64,000 bases of DNA from NCBI RefSeq assembly GCF_029395355.1, contig NZ_CP113913.1, positions 1,178,001 to 1,242,000 on the forward strand, read 5' to 3'. Positions 36,257-45,154 of the stretch are shown piece by piece. The position numbers and the translations under genes were made by a program. Each line of letters opens with the position of its first letter. Position 1 is the first letter of the stretch. The DNA comes from Bifidobacterium sp. ESL0800. GTDB lineage: Bacteria > Actinomycetota > Actinomycetes > Actinomycetales > Bifidobacteriaceae. The notes under the pieces are model-generated. The model was not told the origin of the DNA and did no database searches. It was given only the letters and a program-made list of their open reading frames with translations.

Positions 36257-37972
36257 TCAGAAAATGAACAGGCCCCAGAACGCAAAGAACAGCAGGACAC
36301 TGAACATCGCCGCAGCGACCAGCCAGAAGAAGACACGGCCGAACCGTTTCGAGGCGAACACCGGCTCCCGGCCACTGACCACATCGCTGATCGCCCCTTT
36401 GCGCGGCGGGAATTGCGCCAGTCCGCGCACCTGTGCCACTTCGATGCAACGCGCCAGAATACGGGCCCAGGCCCAGACCACCAGCGTCGAAACCACCTGG
36501 ATGACCGGCCAGCTCCAATACATCATGCCGGGGTTTTCGCTAGGCGCGCCGCCCCAGCCGAGCTTGACCACGGCCATGATGACCTGCCCAAGTCCCGCAG
36601 CGAACAGCACGAACGTCGCCAACGTCGTCACGGCAACGGCCAACAGCTCGCTGCCAAAGCCCCGCATGAAGCCGAACACCTTATTGTGATTACGATGAAC
36701 CAGCCGCCAACCCTTCATCGCACAGCCGACCAGTGCCATGAGCAACGCCGCGGCAAGCAGAACCACCATGCCGACATTGACCATGGAACCGTAGACGGTG
36801 AGACTGCGATCCGCCTTCAGCTCCACCGGCACCGCAATGGATTGACGGATGGTGGTGCCGGCGACGAGCTCGCTCGTCTGCTTGAGGCCGGCGACGGTGC
36901 CCACGGCCCACGAGATGACGTCATTGATGTAATCATCCGCGAACGGGGTGCCGGTGTCTGCCTCGTCGCCAAGCCGCAGAACGTGGTTGGCCACAGCATA
37001 GCTGCGCACCGTCACGTTGCGGTTGCCGGCGCGATGGGCGGAATAGAGAATATGTTCCAAGCCCTCGACCTGCGCGGTCAGGACGTCTTTCGAGCCATAG
37101 ACCACCATGGTCGGCACTGCGTAGGCCTCGCGCAGATCCATCGGGAAATCAAGGTTATGAAGCCCCATCATTTCGGTATCGGCGTGGAACAGCCTGCGCA
37201 CGATTGATTGGTAGCCGTTATTGGCGCCGACCAGCGAGAAGTCCTGTCCGACGAAGAATCCCAAGGACTGTCGGGGGCCGTAGACCATGGGGCTCAAGAG
37301 GAGCTGGAAAGCGATGCGTTTGTCATATTTGATGACGTAGGGCGAAATCCATGTGCTTTCGGAAGTCGCGTAAAGACCGACCTTATCCGGGTCGACATTG
37401 CGCTGCGTACGCAGGTAGCGCACGACCTGGTCATAGGCCTTGGCGCTTGCCGGATAATCTCGGGTGATGTCGTTGGTCGACCAGACGGGCTTGTCCATCA
37501 CGGCAGTGACGAACCCGGCCGATGAAAGGTCTGCGGCGGCGTCACCGAAGCTGTTTTCCGCGGTTCCATAGCCTGCACCGTGCATAAATACGACTCCGGG
37601 GTGCCTGACGTTCGTGCCTGCCGAATCCTTCGGTGCCCGAAGAAGAACATGGACATGCTGAACCTCACCGGTGGCAGGCCGCTTGACATCCAAAGTGACC
37701 GTACGCGAGGAAACCTTGAAACTGTCGCGATGCGCCAACGGCACATCTTGGGGATTATCGAACACAACACCGGTATTCGGCGAAAGAGTGGACACCGACT
37801 GGCCCGTCGGCTCCCTTTTCCACGGCACGCTGGTGAGATTGGAAACCGTGACAAGAATGCCCAAAAGCACGATAAAAATAGGGATGGTCACCAAAAGACG
37901 GCGACCAAGTCCCCACGACGTGTTGGATTGACTATCGGCTGGATCGGACAGTTCGTTTGGCACAGTGCTCAT
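36257..37972 (-). CDS. Membrane-anchored alpha/beta hydrolase with C-terminal membrane helices
   Basis: 571 residues. One N-terminal membrane helix (about 27-45), an extracytoplasmic alpha/beta-hydrolase domain (about 100-350), then four C-terminal membrane helices. Seen: oxyanion region VVFMHGAGYG, nucleophile elbow YATSESTW, acid Asp in VVYGSKDVL, and His in AVANHVLRL. The elbow lacks the usual G-x-S-x-G but keeps Ser. It resembles dienelactone-hydrolase/BAAT-like esterases acting outside the cell. The ribosome site is weak; a possible five-codon reading frame (MGRLS) ends in ATGA overlap with its start. Substrate unknown. Confidence 0.75.
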   Translation of the reverse strand: MSTVPNELSDPADSQSNTSWGLGRRLLVTIPIFIVLLGILVTVSNLTSVPWKREPTGQSVSTLSPNTGVVFDNPQDVPLAHRDSFKVSSRTVTLDVKRPATGEVQHVHVLLRAPKDSAGTNVRHPGVVFMHGAGYGTAENSFGDAAADLSSAGFVTAVMDKPVWSTNDITRDYPASAKAYDQVVRYLRTQRNVDPDKVGLYATSESTWISPYVIKYDKRIAFQLLLSPMVYGPRQSLGFFVGQDFSLVGANNGYQSIVRRLFHADTEMMGLHNLDFPMDLREAYAVPTMVVYGSKDVLTAQVEGLEHILYSAHRAGNRNVTVRSYAVANHVLRLGDEADTGTPFADDYINDVISWAVGTVAGLKQTSELVAGTTIRQSIAVPVELKADRSLTVYGSMVNVGMVVLLAAALLMALVGCAMKGWRLVHRNHNKVFGFMRGFGSELLAVAVTTLATFVLFAAGLGQVIMAVVKLGWGGAPSENPGMMYWSWPVIQVVSTLVVWAWARILARCIEVAQVRGLAQFPPRKGAISDVVSGREPVFASKRFGRVFFWLVAAAMFSVLLFFAFWGLFIF

Positions 37973-38014
37973 GATAAACGACCCATGACACGGCGTTCGC
38001 CTTGAGTGGATGCG

Positions 38015-39382
38015 TCACTCACCGGTCTTCTGATCGTCACCTTTGAAAGCGCTGTAATCAGGGAACGAGATGTCGGGAATATCAACGTCAGAGTTGTTGA
38101 GGGTCGTTGCCGGCTTACCACCTGCATTGCTGCTGGAAGCACCGAACAAAGGAGCGGAATCAGCACCGGTGGCGCCATTGTCTGCGTTCCCCTGAAGCGG
38201 GGTGTTGAGCGTCGGCACCTGAGGTGTGGCGAAAGGCGCCTCCTCAGTGTTGTTAGAGAGATTCTCGGTGGTATGGGCCATGTTCGCCAAAGCGGCCAAT
38301 GAGGAACTGGCATCCGTCGCAGTGTCTTGCGATGGAACAGAAGCATTACTGCTATTGCCTTGTGTTCCAACGCCATCGGGCAAGTTCGGGATTACCGGGG
38401 CGGCGGCGTCGGGAACCGTCGTATTGAAATCGAACGTCGAAGAAGAAGCCGCGCCGAAATCATCGGCCGATGCCGGCTGGACATTCGTCTGGACTGCATC
38501 GAAGGAACTCGACGAAGCAGCGGGCTGAGTCGTCTGTGCCTGCTGTGCAGACTGATACGAGGAAGCGAGGGGCTGAGCGGCCGGAACCGTAGGGTCGGCC
38601 GAGGGACCCGATACGTTATCGGCGATCAACGGGCTGACCGGAACATTGTTGAGCCCGGAAACCGGCTGCGACTGCGGGGCGACCGGAACCGTGCGTGCCC
38701 CAACTGGCTGGGCGGCTGCGGCTGCGGCAGCGTTCTTTTCGTTGTAATCGGTGATACGCGCATAAGACTCAACGCGGCTCAACAGCTGAACGCACGCATC
38801 GAGATAATAATCAACCTGGCGCTCGTCGTAACCCCGGCTGCCTTTGCGCTGAGTGAAAATAACGTTGGCCACGGTGCTCGAATTGAGATCGGCAAGGTCC
38901 TTGGCTTCCTCGCCGCTCATGGACCTGACGCCCAGATCATCTGCGGATTTGGTAATGATCTGATCGACCAGACGGTCCACCTGCTTGACATCATAGGAAG
39001 GACGCTTCTTCTCCCCACGAATGAAACGATCTTTGTGGCTGCGCTTGGCATGATCGCTTATCATGCTGTAAAGCTGCTGGGTACGAGCCTGCCACGCGAC
39101 AGCACCATTGCCTGCAATCTGGCGGGCCGTCTCCTTGTCCACGACTGCATGCTCAAGGCGCGCCAACGCGGCGTCGACCTCGGCAATGACGTAACCACCT
39201 TTAGTGAACGTAAACGCGGCGCTCTGAATGTCCTGCTGGGTAAGCTCGCCGTCATTCCTGTCATACATCTCGTGGGCACGTTCCAAGAACTCATTCACCT
39301 GGTCAACGTCATAACCCCACTTGCGCTTTCCAGCATATTCTATTCCCGTCGAGCTTTGGTTGTTCTCCGACTCTTCAGCCAT
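38015..39382 (-). CDS. Protein with repeated DivIVA-like segments and a long disordered tail
   Basis: 455 residues. Three DivIVA-like motifs follow one another: GYDVDQVNEFLERA (about residue 19), SYDVKQVDRLVDQI (about 122) and GYDERQVDYYLDAC (about 178). Residues about 210-440 are Ser/Ala/Gln/Pro-rich and probably disordered. The C-terminus has a short conserved-looking DIPDISFPDYSAF. AGGAGGC upstream of the ATG at 39382. DivIVA-domain proteins of this kind sense membrane curvature or septa; a role in division is inferred. Confidence 0.8.
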   Translation of the reverse strand: MAEESENNQSSTGIEYAGKRKWGYDVDQVNEFLERAHEMYDRNDGELTQQDIQSAAFTFTKGGYVIAEVDAALARLEHAVVDKETARQIAGNGAVAWQARTQQLYSMISDHAKRSHKDRFIRGEKKRPSYDVKQVDRLVDQIITKSADDLGVRSMSGEEAKDLADLNSSTVANVIFTQRKGSRGYDERQVDYYLDACVQLLSRVESYARITDYNEKNAAAAAAAQPVGARTVPVAPQSQPVSGLNNVPVSPLIADNVSGPSADPTVPAAQPLASSYQSAQQAQTTQPAASSSSFDAVQTNVQPASADDFGAASSSTFDFNTTVPDAAAPVIPNLPDGVGTQGNSSNASVPSQDTATDASSSLAALANMAHTTENLSNNTEEAPFATPQVPTLNTPLQGNADNGATGADSAPLFGASSSNAGGKPATTLNNSDVDIPDISFPDYSAFKGDDQKTGE

Positions 39383-39505
39383 CAGTTCTGCCTCCTGAGG
39401 TGATCTACGCAATGTTCCCAGTATACGTGGCCGTTACGACGCAACCCGATGGCCCTACTACTTTCACTTAAACCAGAACGAATAAAGGACATCACCATCG
39501 ACGAC

Positions 39506-40384
39506 TCACTTCGCCGCCCACGCCGGCGGGCCGCCCAAAAACTCATGATCCCCGTATAACCACGAACGGAAACGATACAGCCACACTCGCAGGCCACGCG
39601 ACGGCAACGGGACCGCCGCAGACGCGATACGCTCGCGGCACCAGGCCACGAACCCCTCCACATCCGGCATCACCCGCCGGTCCACCAAAACACAGCCGTT
39701 CAGATCGGCGAACCGCACATCCGCCACCGCCGGAATGATGTCCATCGACGCCTTCCCGCCCGCCGAAGGCGACAACACCACCGCATGCTCCGTCAGCCGC
39801 ACACACGCCAGATCCGACCACGCCGCACGGGTCGTATATTCCTCGCCGTTCACACGACGCAGCAACACCACGCCGCCGTCATTCACCCACAGACGACACG
39901 GCGTTAGCCAACGAGCATCAAAACTCTTGTAACGCCACGTGGCGAACACCCGCGTCAACTCCGCCGTGCTCGTACTCGGCACCGCAAACCAATCCGACAA
40001 CGAACGAAACATCGAACGCAACACCACCAAAGAATCCAACCGGCCCCAACAGAAAAGCAAAGCAACGACCATGAAGGCAAATAACCCAGCGAACAACTTC
40101 ACCGACTCGGAATCACCGAAAAACCTGGACCGCATCACCCCGACAATCATCAGGCACAAAGCACCAAAAAACACTACGAACGGCGCGAAGATACGCCGAA
40201 GTCCACGCCCGTACGCGTTCGCCGCCTCCACGAACTCGCCCCACATCGGACCAGTCAGCATGAAATCAAACGACCAAGCACCCGACGGCGACGAATCCGA
40301 AGACCGGCTGACCGGCCCAACTGCGGCACTGTACGCGCCCGCGAATCCTTCCATCGGCAACCTCACATTTTCAGAACTTTCCAT
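39506..40384 (-). CDS. Uncharacterised membrane protein, YcxB-like C-terminal domain (paralogue A)
   Basis: 292 residues. Two membrane helices (about 70-115) are followed by a soluble domain whose pattern (RAAWSDLACVRLTE, then DIIPAVAD) resembles the YcxB-like domain; this assignment is tentative. The region before the helices (SSDSSPSGAWSFDFMLTGP) and the C-terminal half closely match the product at 41533-42432. Its ATG overlaps the upstream stop as TGATG. Last gene of the island operon. Function unknown. Confidence 0.7.
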   Translation of the reverse strand: MESSENVRLPMEGFAGAYSAAVGPVSRSSDSSPSGAWSFDFMLTGPMWGEFVEAANAYGRGLRRIFAPFVVFFGALCLMIVGVMRSRFFGDSESVKLFAGLFAFMVVALLFCWGRLDSLVVLRSMFRSLSDWFAVPSTSTAELTRVFATWRYKSFDARWLTPCRLWVNDGGVVLLRRVNGEEYTTRAAWSDLACVRLTEHAVVLSPSAGGKASMDIIPAVADVRFADLNGCVLVDRRVMPDVEGFVAWCRERIASAAVPLPSRGLRVWLYRFRSWLYGDHEFLGGPPAWAAK

Positions 40385-41256
40385 CAGCGCTCATCCTCCT
40401 TGGGCGCGGCATCCCCTGTCTTTTGCTGTTTGTGTTGCTGGTTGAGGCGTTCACCCTCCGCCAGCCACTCCAGCTCCGGACGCATCAACGCCAACGCCTC
40501 CGACACCGCCGACGGGTCACGCACCCCACGAGAGGCCAGACGCCTCGCACGCCGGTACCTCCCCGACGCCTCACGCACACGCCCATGCACCCACCACGAC
40601 ACACGCCACACACCAGGCACACCCGAACGCGGCAACGCCACACCCTCACCATCCCACTCAGGACGGAACGCCCAGTTCACCCCCACCATGTTCCACACCG
40701 CCGAATCACTGCGCCAATCCGCCACCGGCAGAAACACGAAACGACACGTCACCACCGGCCACCGCCGCATGAACGCATACGGCGTACGCACCACCGTCCC
40801 GTCGGCCGCCACCTCCTCGCCGCCCAACGCGCACAACGACGTCGACACCGACACCGACAGCCCGCGCGGGTCCACGCCCCCAGGCACACGCAACCCGTGG
40901 AACCGGAAGAACGAACGCGCCTCACCCGAACGGAACACAAACAGAAACGGCGGACGCACCAGACACCACACAAAAAAACAACCAATCAAAAAACCACCAA
41001 AATTTCCCGCGATGTTGCTCACAGTCCATTCGATTTCTCCCTCAAACATTGGCACTATCCCACCAATAAACGAAGCAGGAATAGCCCACCCGGCACACAC
41101 CGTCCCTATGAGCCCGATCTTGCGCATGTAGGCGCCGTTCTCCGCGCGGAACAGCTGTTTGAACTCCCGATAACCCAACACAAAACGGAACGGACCCAAC
41201 GACTCCGGCGAGGAACCGCCGACCGATCCGCCCGACAAAAAACGCCCGCCCATCAT
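40384..41256 (-). CDS. Uncharacterised membrane protein with related layout
   Basis: 290 residues; family not recognised. Two hydrophobic segments (about 48-70 and 85-110) after a short N-terminal domain, then a basic soluble region of 170 residues rich in Arg, Trp and Val ending in a Gln/Lys tail. FRPEW near residue 200 also occurs in the small neighbour at 41253. GGAGG precedes the ATG, which overlaps the upstream stop (ATGA). Layout resembles the YcxB-like paralogues beside it, but sequence similarity is slight. Confidence 0.65.
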   Translation of the reverse strand: MMGGRFLSGGSVGGSSPESLGPFRFVLGYREFKQLFRAENGAYMRKIGLIGTVCAGWAIPASFIGGIVPMFEGEIEWTVSNIAGNFGGFLIGCFFVWCLVRPPFLFVFRSGEARSFFRFHGLRVPGGVDPRGLSVSVSTSLCALGGEEVAADGTVVRTPYAFMRRWPVVTCRFVFLPVADWRSDSAVWNMVGVNWAFRPEWDGEGVALPRSGVPGVWRVSWWVHGRVREASGRYRRARRLASRGVRDPSAVSEALALMRPELEWLAEGERLNQQHKQQKTGDAAPKEDER

Positions 41257-41462
41257 CTGCCTCCATGCAACAGATCGTCAAAACCATTCCTGAACCCGTT
41301 CTTCACACCATACGAGAACGGCAACAGACTCTCCGGCACCAGGAAACGCAGATAATCCGGGCCACCAATCAACATATACCATTGCTCCGGATTGAACGCT
41401 ATCGAACCTATCGACCCCAACGTCCACTCGGGACGGAAACTTCCTGCCAGACCATCAGCCAT
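41253..41462 (-). CDS. Small uncharacterised protein (possible remnant)
   Basis: 69 residues. Contains SFRPEW and FNPEQWYMLIGG; no membrane helix. The ATG at 41462 has GGAG at good spacing; an ATG at 41474 lacks one, and an in-frame stop lies two codons before that. Its stop overlaps the next start. The FRPEW motif shared with the 290-residue neighbour suggests it may be the remnant of a duplicated gene. Confidence 0.5.
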   Translation of the reverse strand: MADGLAGSFRPEWTLGSIGSIAFNPEQWYMLIGGPDYLRFLVPESLLPFSYGVKNGFRNGFDDLLHGGR

Positions 41463-41532
41463 CACCGACTCCATCCACTACCGACAACCGCCATCTCTCA
41501 ATCTTCTCTCAACACGAATAGCCTCAACGCCC

Positions 41533-42432
41533 TCACCACCCTGGACGCATACCCTTCGGCGGGCCATACAAAAACTCACGGTCCCCATACAACGACGAAC
41601 GGAAACGACGTACCCACGCACGCAGGCCACGAGAGCGGGGCGCGGCGCCCGCGATGCGATCCCGGCACCAGGCCACGAACCCTTCCACATCGGGCAACAC
41701 CGACCGATCCACCAAAACACAGCAGTCCAAATCCGCAAGTTTCACATCCGCCACAGCCGGAATGATATCAATCGACGCCTTCCCACCCGCCGAAGGCGAC
41801 AACACCACCGCATGCTCCGTCAGCCGCACACAATCCAACTGCGACCAAGAAGCACGTACCGTATACTCCTCGCCGTTCACACGACGCAGCAACACCACGC
41901 CGCCGCCATCGGCCCACAGTCGGCACGGCGTCAGCCAACGCCTGTCGAATACACCGTTCTTCCACTGCCCCACCGCACTGCGCATCTCCGGACCAGTTCC
42001 GCTCGGCACCGGGAACCACTGCGACACCAATCTCGTCGACTGGTTCATCACAACCCGACGAGGAAACGGACCACCGCAAAGCAGCAAACACACAACAAGA
42101 AGCCCGACAAGAACAAGAACCCACCATTCATCATTAGGAAAATACAAGGTCCCGTTACTCAGGAAGACCACCAGCAACAGCACAACGACAAACACGGAGC
42201 CTGGCACATAGATATGTCGCAACCCACGCCCATAGGCGTTCGACGCCATCGCGAACTCCCACCACATCGGACCGGTCAGCGTGAAATCAAACGACCAAGC
42301 ACCCGACGGCGACGAATCCGAAGACCGACCGCCAGCCCCGACGGCACTCGACACATCGGCACCCACGTCCTGAACATAGTCCGACACACCCTTGCAATCC
42401 ACGCCCGCAAGCCTGATCGCCGTGAAACTCAT
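41533..42432 (-). CDS. Uncharacterised membrane protein, YcxB-like C-terminal domain (paralogue B)
   Basis: 299 residues, paralogue of the product at 39506-40384. Both share the N-terminal SSDSSPSGAWSFDF block, NAYGRGLR before the first helix, and nearly the whole C-terminal domain (LLRRVNGEEYT, LTEHAVVLSPSAGGKAS, PDVEGFVAWCR). The two membrane helices and the region after them are diverged. Start ATG at 42432 overlaps the upstream stop (ATGA). 70 bp separate its stop from the next gene. Function unknown. Confidence 0.7.
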   Translation of the reverse strand: MSFTAIRLAGVDCKGVSDYVQDVGADVSSAVGAGGRSSDSSPSGAWSFDFTLTGPMWWEFAMASNAYGRGLRHIYVPGSVFVVVLLLVVFLSNGTLYFPNDEWWVLVLVGLLVVCLLLCGGPFPRRVVMNQSTRLVSQWFPVPSGTGPEMRSAVGQWKNGVFDRRWLTPCRLWADGGGVVLLRRVNGEEYTVRASWSQLDCVRLTEHAVVLSPSAGGKASIDIIPAVADVKLADLDCCVLVDRSVLPDVEGFVAWCRDRIAGAAPRSRGLRAWVRRFRSSLYGDREFLYGPPKGMRPGW

Positions 42433-43025
42433 TTGACCTTCACCCATCTGACATACCGGTTCAACACCAAACCGGGAAACGAACCAATCGCCAACAGACA
42501 GATACCGAAGACCGCACAATACCGGTCACGCGAGGCAAACACGCCCACCGCCGTCAGCACACACAGCACCGGCATATAACGGCACAGCAGCGACACCACA
42601 CGTTTTACCCCAACACTCCTATGAAACACCAGCACCAACACTGCTACACCCACAACCACCAATGTCAGCGCCGCCACCACCAACGCAGCCAAATCAGACC
42701 ACGGCATCACACGTCCCAAAGCAACGGGATGATGCACCAGCAGGTCGCCGGCCCCAAGTCCAATCGCCACCAAACACCAGAGCAACAAGCCCATCAAAGT
42801 AAACACGCCCCCGACAAACCCCATGATCACGCGCAGCCGCAACGGATGCAGCGACCAGAACTCATCATCCGACATCACCAACGGCCCAATCAGCTTCGGA
42901 AAACGATCACGCAGCCTCATCGCCCACCCCCGATCGAACACGCGGCACCGCGGTTCGCCTTCTTCAACCTTGATCTCTTTGCCGTCATTGTCACCGCCGT
43001 CTTCCGGCATGCTACCACCAAGCAT
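42429..43025 (-). CDS. Uncharacterised four-helix membrane protein
   Basis: 198 residues. An acidic N-terminus (about 35 residues) is followed by four membrane helices between about 68 and 190, the second pair separated by a basic HRSVGVKRV loop. First gene of the island operon; GAGGAG lies 11 bases before the ATG. No family recognised. Coupled by ATGA overlap to paralogue B. Confidence 0.65.
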   Translation of the reverse strand: MLGGSMPEDGGDNDGKEIKVEEGEPRCRVFDRGWAMRLRDRFPKLIGPLVMSDDEFWSLHPLRLRVIMGFVGGVFTLMGLLLWCLVAIGLGAGDLLVHHPVALGRVMPWSDLAALVVAALTLVVVGVAVLVLVFHRSVGVKRVVSLLCRYMPVLCVLTAVGVFASRDRYCAVFGICLLAIGSFPGLVLNRYVRWVKVK

Positions 43026-43228
43026 CGTCGCAGAAAGCTCCTCATTATCGCCATCCCCCGGCCGGAGGAGGCGTCACCATGGCGTTTGAGGGACGGGGAA
43101 GGAAGATCGAAGGCCTCAAGAAAGTACAATCGTAAAACATAATGACCATATTCGCCGCCAGGGGCGCGGCACGTCAATCCGCCGACACCCCGCTGGGCAA
43201 CGGTTGCGGTAAAGTAAAAAAAGTCTTC

Positions 43229-43302
43229 GGGCGATTAGCTCAGCTGGTTAGAGCGCCACCTTTACACGGTGGATGTCGGGGGTTCGAATCCCTCATCGCC
43301 CA
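43229..43302 (+). tRNA. tRNA-Val (UAC anticodon)
   Basis: 74 nt. Acceptor arms GGGCGAT (43229-43235) and ATCGCCC (43295-43301) pair fully, discriminator A; D arm TAGCTCAGCTGG; anticodon stem CCACC/GGTGG closing loop TTTACAC; T arm GGGGGTTCGAATCCC-type. CCA is not encoded. Lies between the membrane-protein island and glyA. Confidence 0.97.
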
Positions 43303-43468
43303 CAGTTCCCTGCGTTGCCGTTTTATCGACGTTTCATCAACGTTCCACCGGCTGCCTTCATCACCGACTTCCGAAATCGCCGTATACCGTGCATGTCGCA
43401 GATCATCGGTTCCTTCAATGACGAATTGTCCACAAACAGAACAAATGAGGCATGTTCCGGCAGCCATC

Positions 43469-43477
43469 TGGCATAAT
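43469..43477 (+). promoter_or_regulatory. Extended -10 promoter of glyA
   Basis: TG-G-CATAAT forms an extended -10; predicted start is near 43484, giving a leader of about 130 nt. No clear -35. The rest of the 310-bp gap between tRNA-Val and glyA holds only the hairpin at 43483-43519. Confidence 0.45.
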
Positions 43478-43482
43478 GGCAC

Positions 43483-43519
43483 TTACGCAGCAACAAGCGC
43501 AAGCCTCTTTGCTGCGTAA
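43483..43519 (+). promoter_or_regulatory. 5' stem-loop of the glyA leader
   Basis: Perfect 11-bp stem, TTACGCAGCAA (43483-43493) with TTGCTGCGTAA (43509-43519), 15-nt loop. It begins at the predicted transcription start, so it would cap the 5' end of the glyA mRNA. Confidence 0.5.
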
Positions 43520-43612
43520 TCCGTGGAATTCCGTTCGTTGTCAAGGAGCGGACGAAGCGGAAAAAATCTGCCGCATTCCCGGCAGCCGACGAGTATGAAA
43601 AAGGAGTTCGAA

Positions 43613-44932
43613 ATGGCTGAACCATTTAAAGCCGACACATCCAACCCTGCAGTCGTGCAGAGTTCGTCGGACGTGTTCAATGCACCCATCGCACAAGCGG
43701 ACCCCGAAATCTCGTCGCTGATTCAGGACGAACTCAAGCGCCAGCAGAACGGCCTTGAGATGATCGCTTCCGAAAACTTCGTACCCCGCGCCGTTCTTGA
43801 CGCGCAGGGCTCCATTCTGACCAACAAGTACGCGGAAGGCTACCCCGGACGCCGCTACTACGGCGGCTGCGAATTCGTCGACGGCATCGAGACGCTCGCG
43901 CGTAACCGCGCCAAGGAACTCTTCGGCGCCGAGTTCGCCAACGTTCAGCCTCATTCCGGCGCACAGGCCAACGCCGCCGTCTATCAGGCGCTCATCAAGC
44001 CGGGCGACACCGTGCTGGGCCTGGCGCTCGACCACGGCGGCCACCTGACCCACGGCACCAAGATGAACTTCTCCGGCAAGTTCTACCACGCCGAATCCTA
44101 CGGCGTGAATCCCGACACCTTCCTGATCGATCCCGAAATCGTGCGCCAGCGCGCGCTCGAGGTCCATCCGCAGCTGATCATCGGCGGTTGGAGCGCCTAC
44201 CCGCGCATCGAGGATTTCAAGGCGATGAAGGAGATCGCCGATGAGGTCGGCGCGAAGTTCTGGGTCGATATGGCCCACTTCGCCGGTATGGTGGCCGCGG
44301 GCCTGCACCCGAGCCCGGTCCCCTACGCCGATGTCGTCTCCTCGACCGCGCACAAGACGCTGGGCGGGCCGCGCTCCGGCTTCATCCTCGCCAAGAAGGA
44401 ATACGGCAAGAAGATCAATTCCGCCGTCTTCCCCGGCCAGCAGGGCGGGCCGCTGATGCACATCATCGCCGCCAAGGCCGTGGCCTTCAAGGTCGCCGGC
44501 ACCGAGGCGTTCAAGCACCGCATGGAACGTACGCTCGAGGGCGCGAAGATCCTGGCCGACCGCCTCAACGCGCCCGATGTGGCGGCGCAAGGCATCACCG
44601 TTTTGACCGGCGGCACCGATGTGCATCTGGTCATGGTCGACCTACGAGACAGCGAGATGGACGGACTGACCGGCGAGAACCTGCTGGCGCAGTGCGGCAT
44701 CACCGTCAACCGCAACACCGTGCCCTTCGACCCGCGCCCGGCTTCCGTGGCCTCCGGCCTGCGCATCGGTACCTCAGCGCTGGCCACCCGCGGATTTGCC
44801 GCCCCGCAGTACGAAGAGGTCGCCGACATCATCGGCACTGCCCTGGCCGCGGGCAAGGACGCTGATGTGGAGGCGTTGCACGCCCGGGTGACCAAGCTCA
44901 CCGAGGATTTCCCGCTCTACCCGGGACTCTAG
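43613..44932 (+). CDS. glyA: Serine hydroxymethyltransferase
   Basis: 439-residue PLP enzyme converting serine and tetrahydrofolate to glycine and methylene-tetrahydrofolate. Seen: MIASENF and [15 protein letters not shown] near the N-terminus, WVDMAHFAG, and [14 protein letters not shown] with the PLP lysine. AAAAAGGAG six bases before the ATG at 43613 fixes the start; the frame extends upstream without a site. Followed by a terminator hairpin. Confidence 0.97.
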   Translation: MAEPFKADTSNPAVVQSSSDVFNAPIAQADPEISSLIQDELKRQQNGLEMIASENFVPRAVLDAQGSILTNKYAEGYPGRRYYGGCEFVDGIETLARNRAKELFGAEFANVQPHSGAQANAAVYQALIKPGDTVLGLALDHGGHLTHGTKMNFSGKFYHAESYGVNPDTFLIDPEIVRQRALEVHPQLIIGGWSAYPRIEDFKAMKEIADEVGAKFWVDMAHFAGMVAAGLHPSPVPYADVVSSTAHKTLGGPRSGFILAKKEYGKKINSAVFPGQQGGPLMHIIAAKAVAFKVAGTEAFKHRMERTLEGAKILADRLNAPDVAAQGITVLTGGTDVHLVMVDLRDSEMDGLTGENLLAQCGITVNRNTVPFDPRPASVASGLRIGTSALATRGFAAPQYEEVADIIGTALAAGKDADVEALHARVTKLTEDFPLYPGL

Positions 44933-44952
44933 GCTGCAGCACAATTCAATAG

Positions 44953-44993
44953 AAGAAAGTCCTCATCGGTTCATCGCCGACGGGGACTTTCTT
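44953..44993 (+). terminator. Terminator hairpin after glyA
   Basis: AAGAAAGTCCTCATCGG (44953-44969) pairs with 44977-44993 over 17 bp, the two imperfect positions being G-U in one orientation. The right arm ends in TTTCTT. It starts 20 nt after the glyA stop. Confidence 0.75.
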
Positions 44994-45059
44994 CGTATTC
45001 TCCCCCATTGACCAAAATGCAATACAAGCCATAATCGCAAATCCGACGCCACACAATAC

Positions 45060-45096
45060 GAAAGTCTCCGCCGACAAGGCGTCAGCAGAGACTTTC
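45060..45096. terminator. Second hairpin between glyA and the DUF3052 gene
   Basis: GAAAGTCTC (45060-45068) pairs perfectly with GAGACTTTC (45088-45096), with further inner pairs. It shares the AAAGTC ... GACTTTC arms with the glyA terminator and lies 58 nt beyond the stop of the convergent gene, so it probably ends minus-strand transcription. Confidence 0.55.
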
Positions 45097-45154
45097 CATA
45101 TCCTCAAGCATATGTACTTTTGAAAACGACTGGCTACGCCAAACCGCTACGGTT

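Noticed and set aside
43142..43519. Plus-strand frame overlapping tRNA-Val
   Set aside because: It is crossed by the tRNA gene and has no ribosome site or protein-like pattern.
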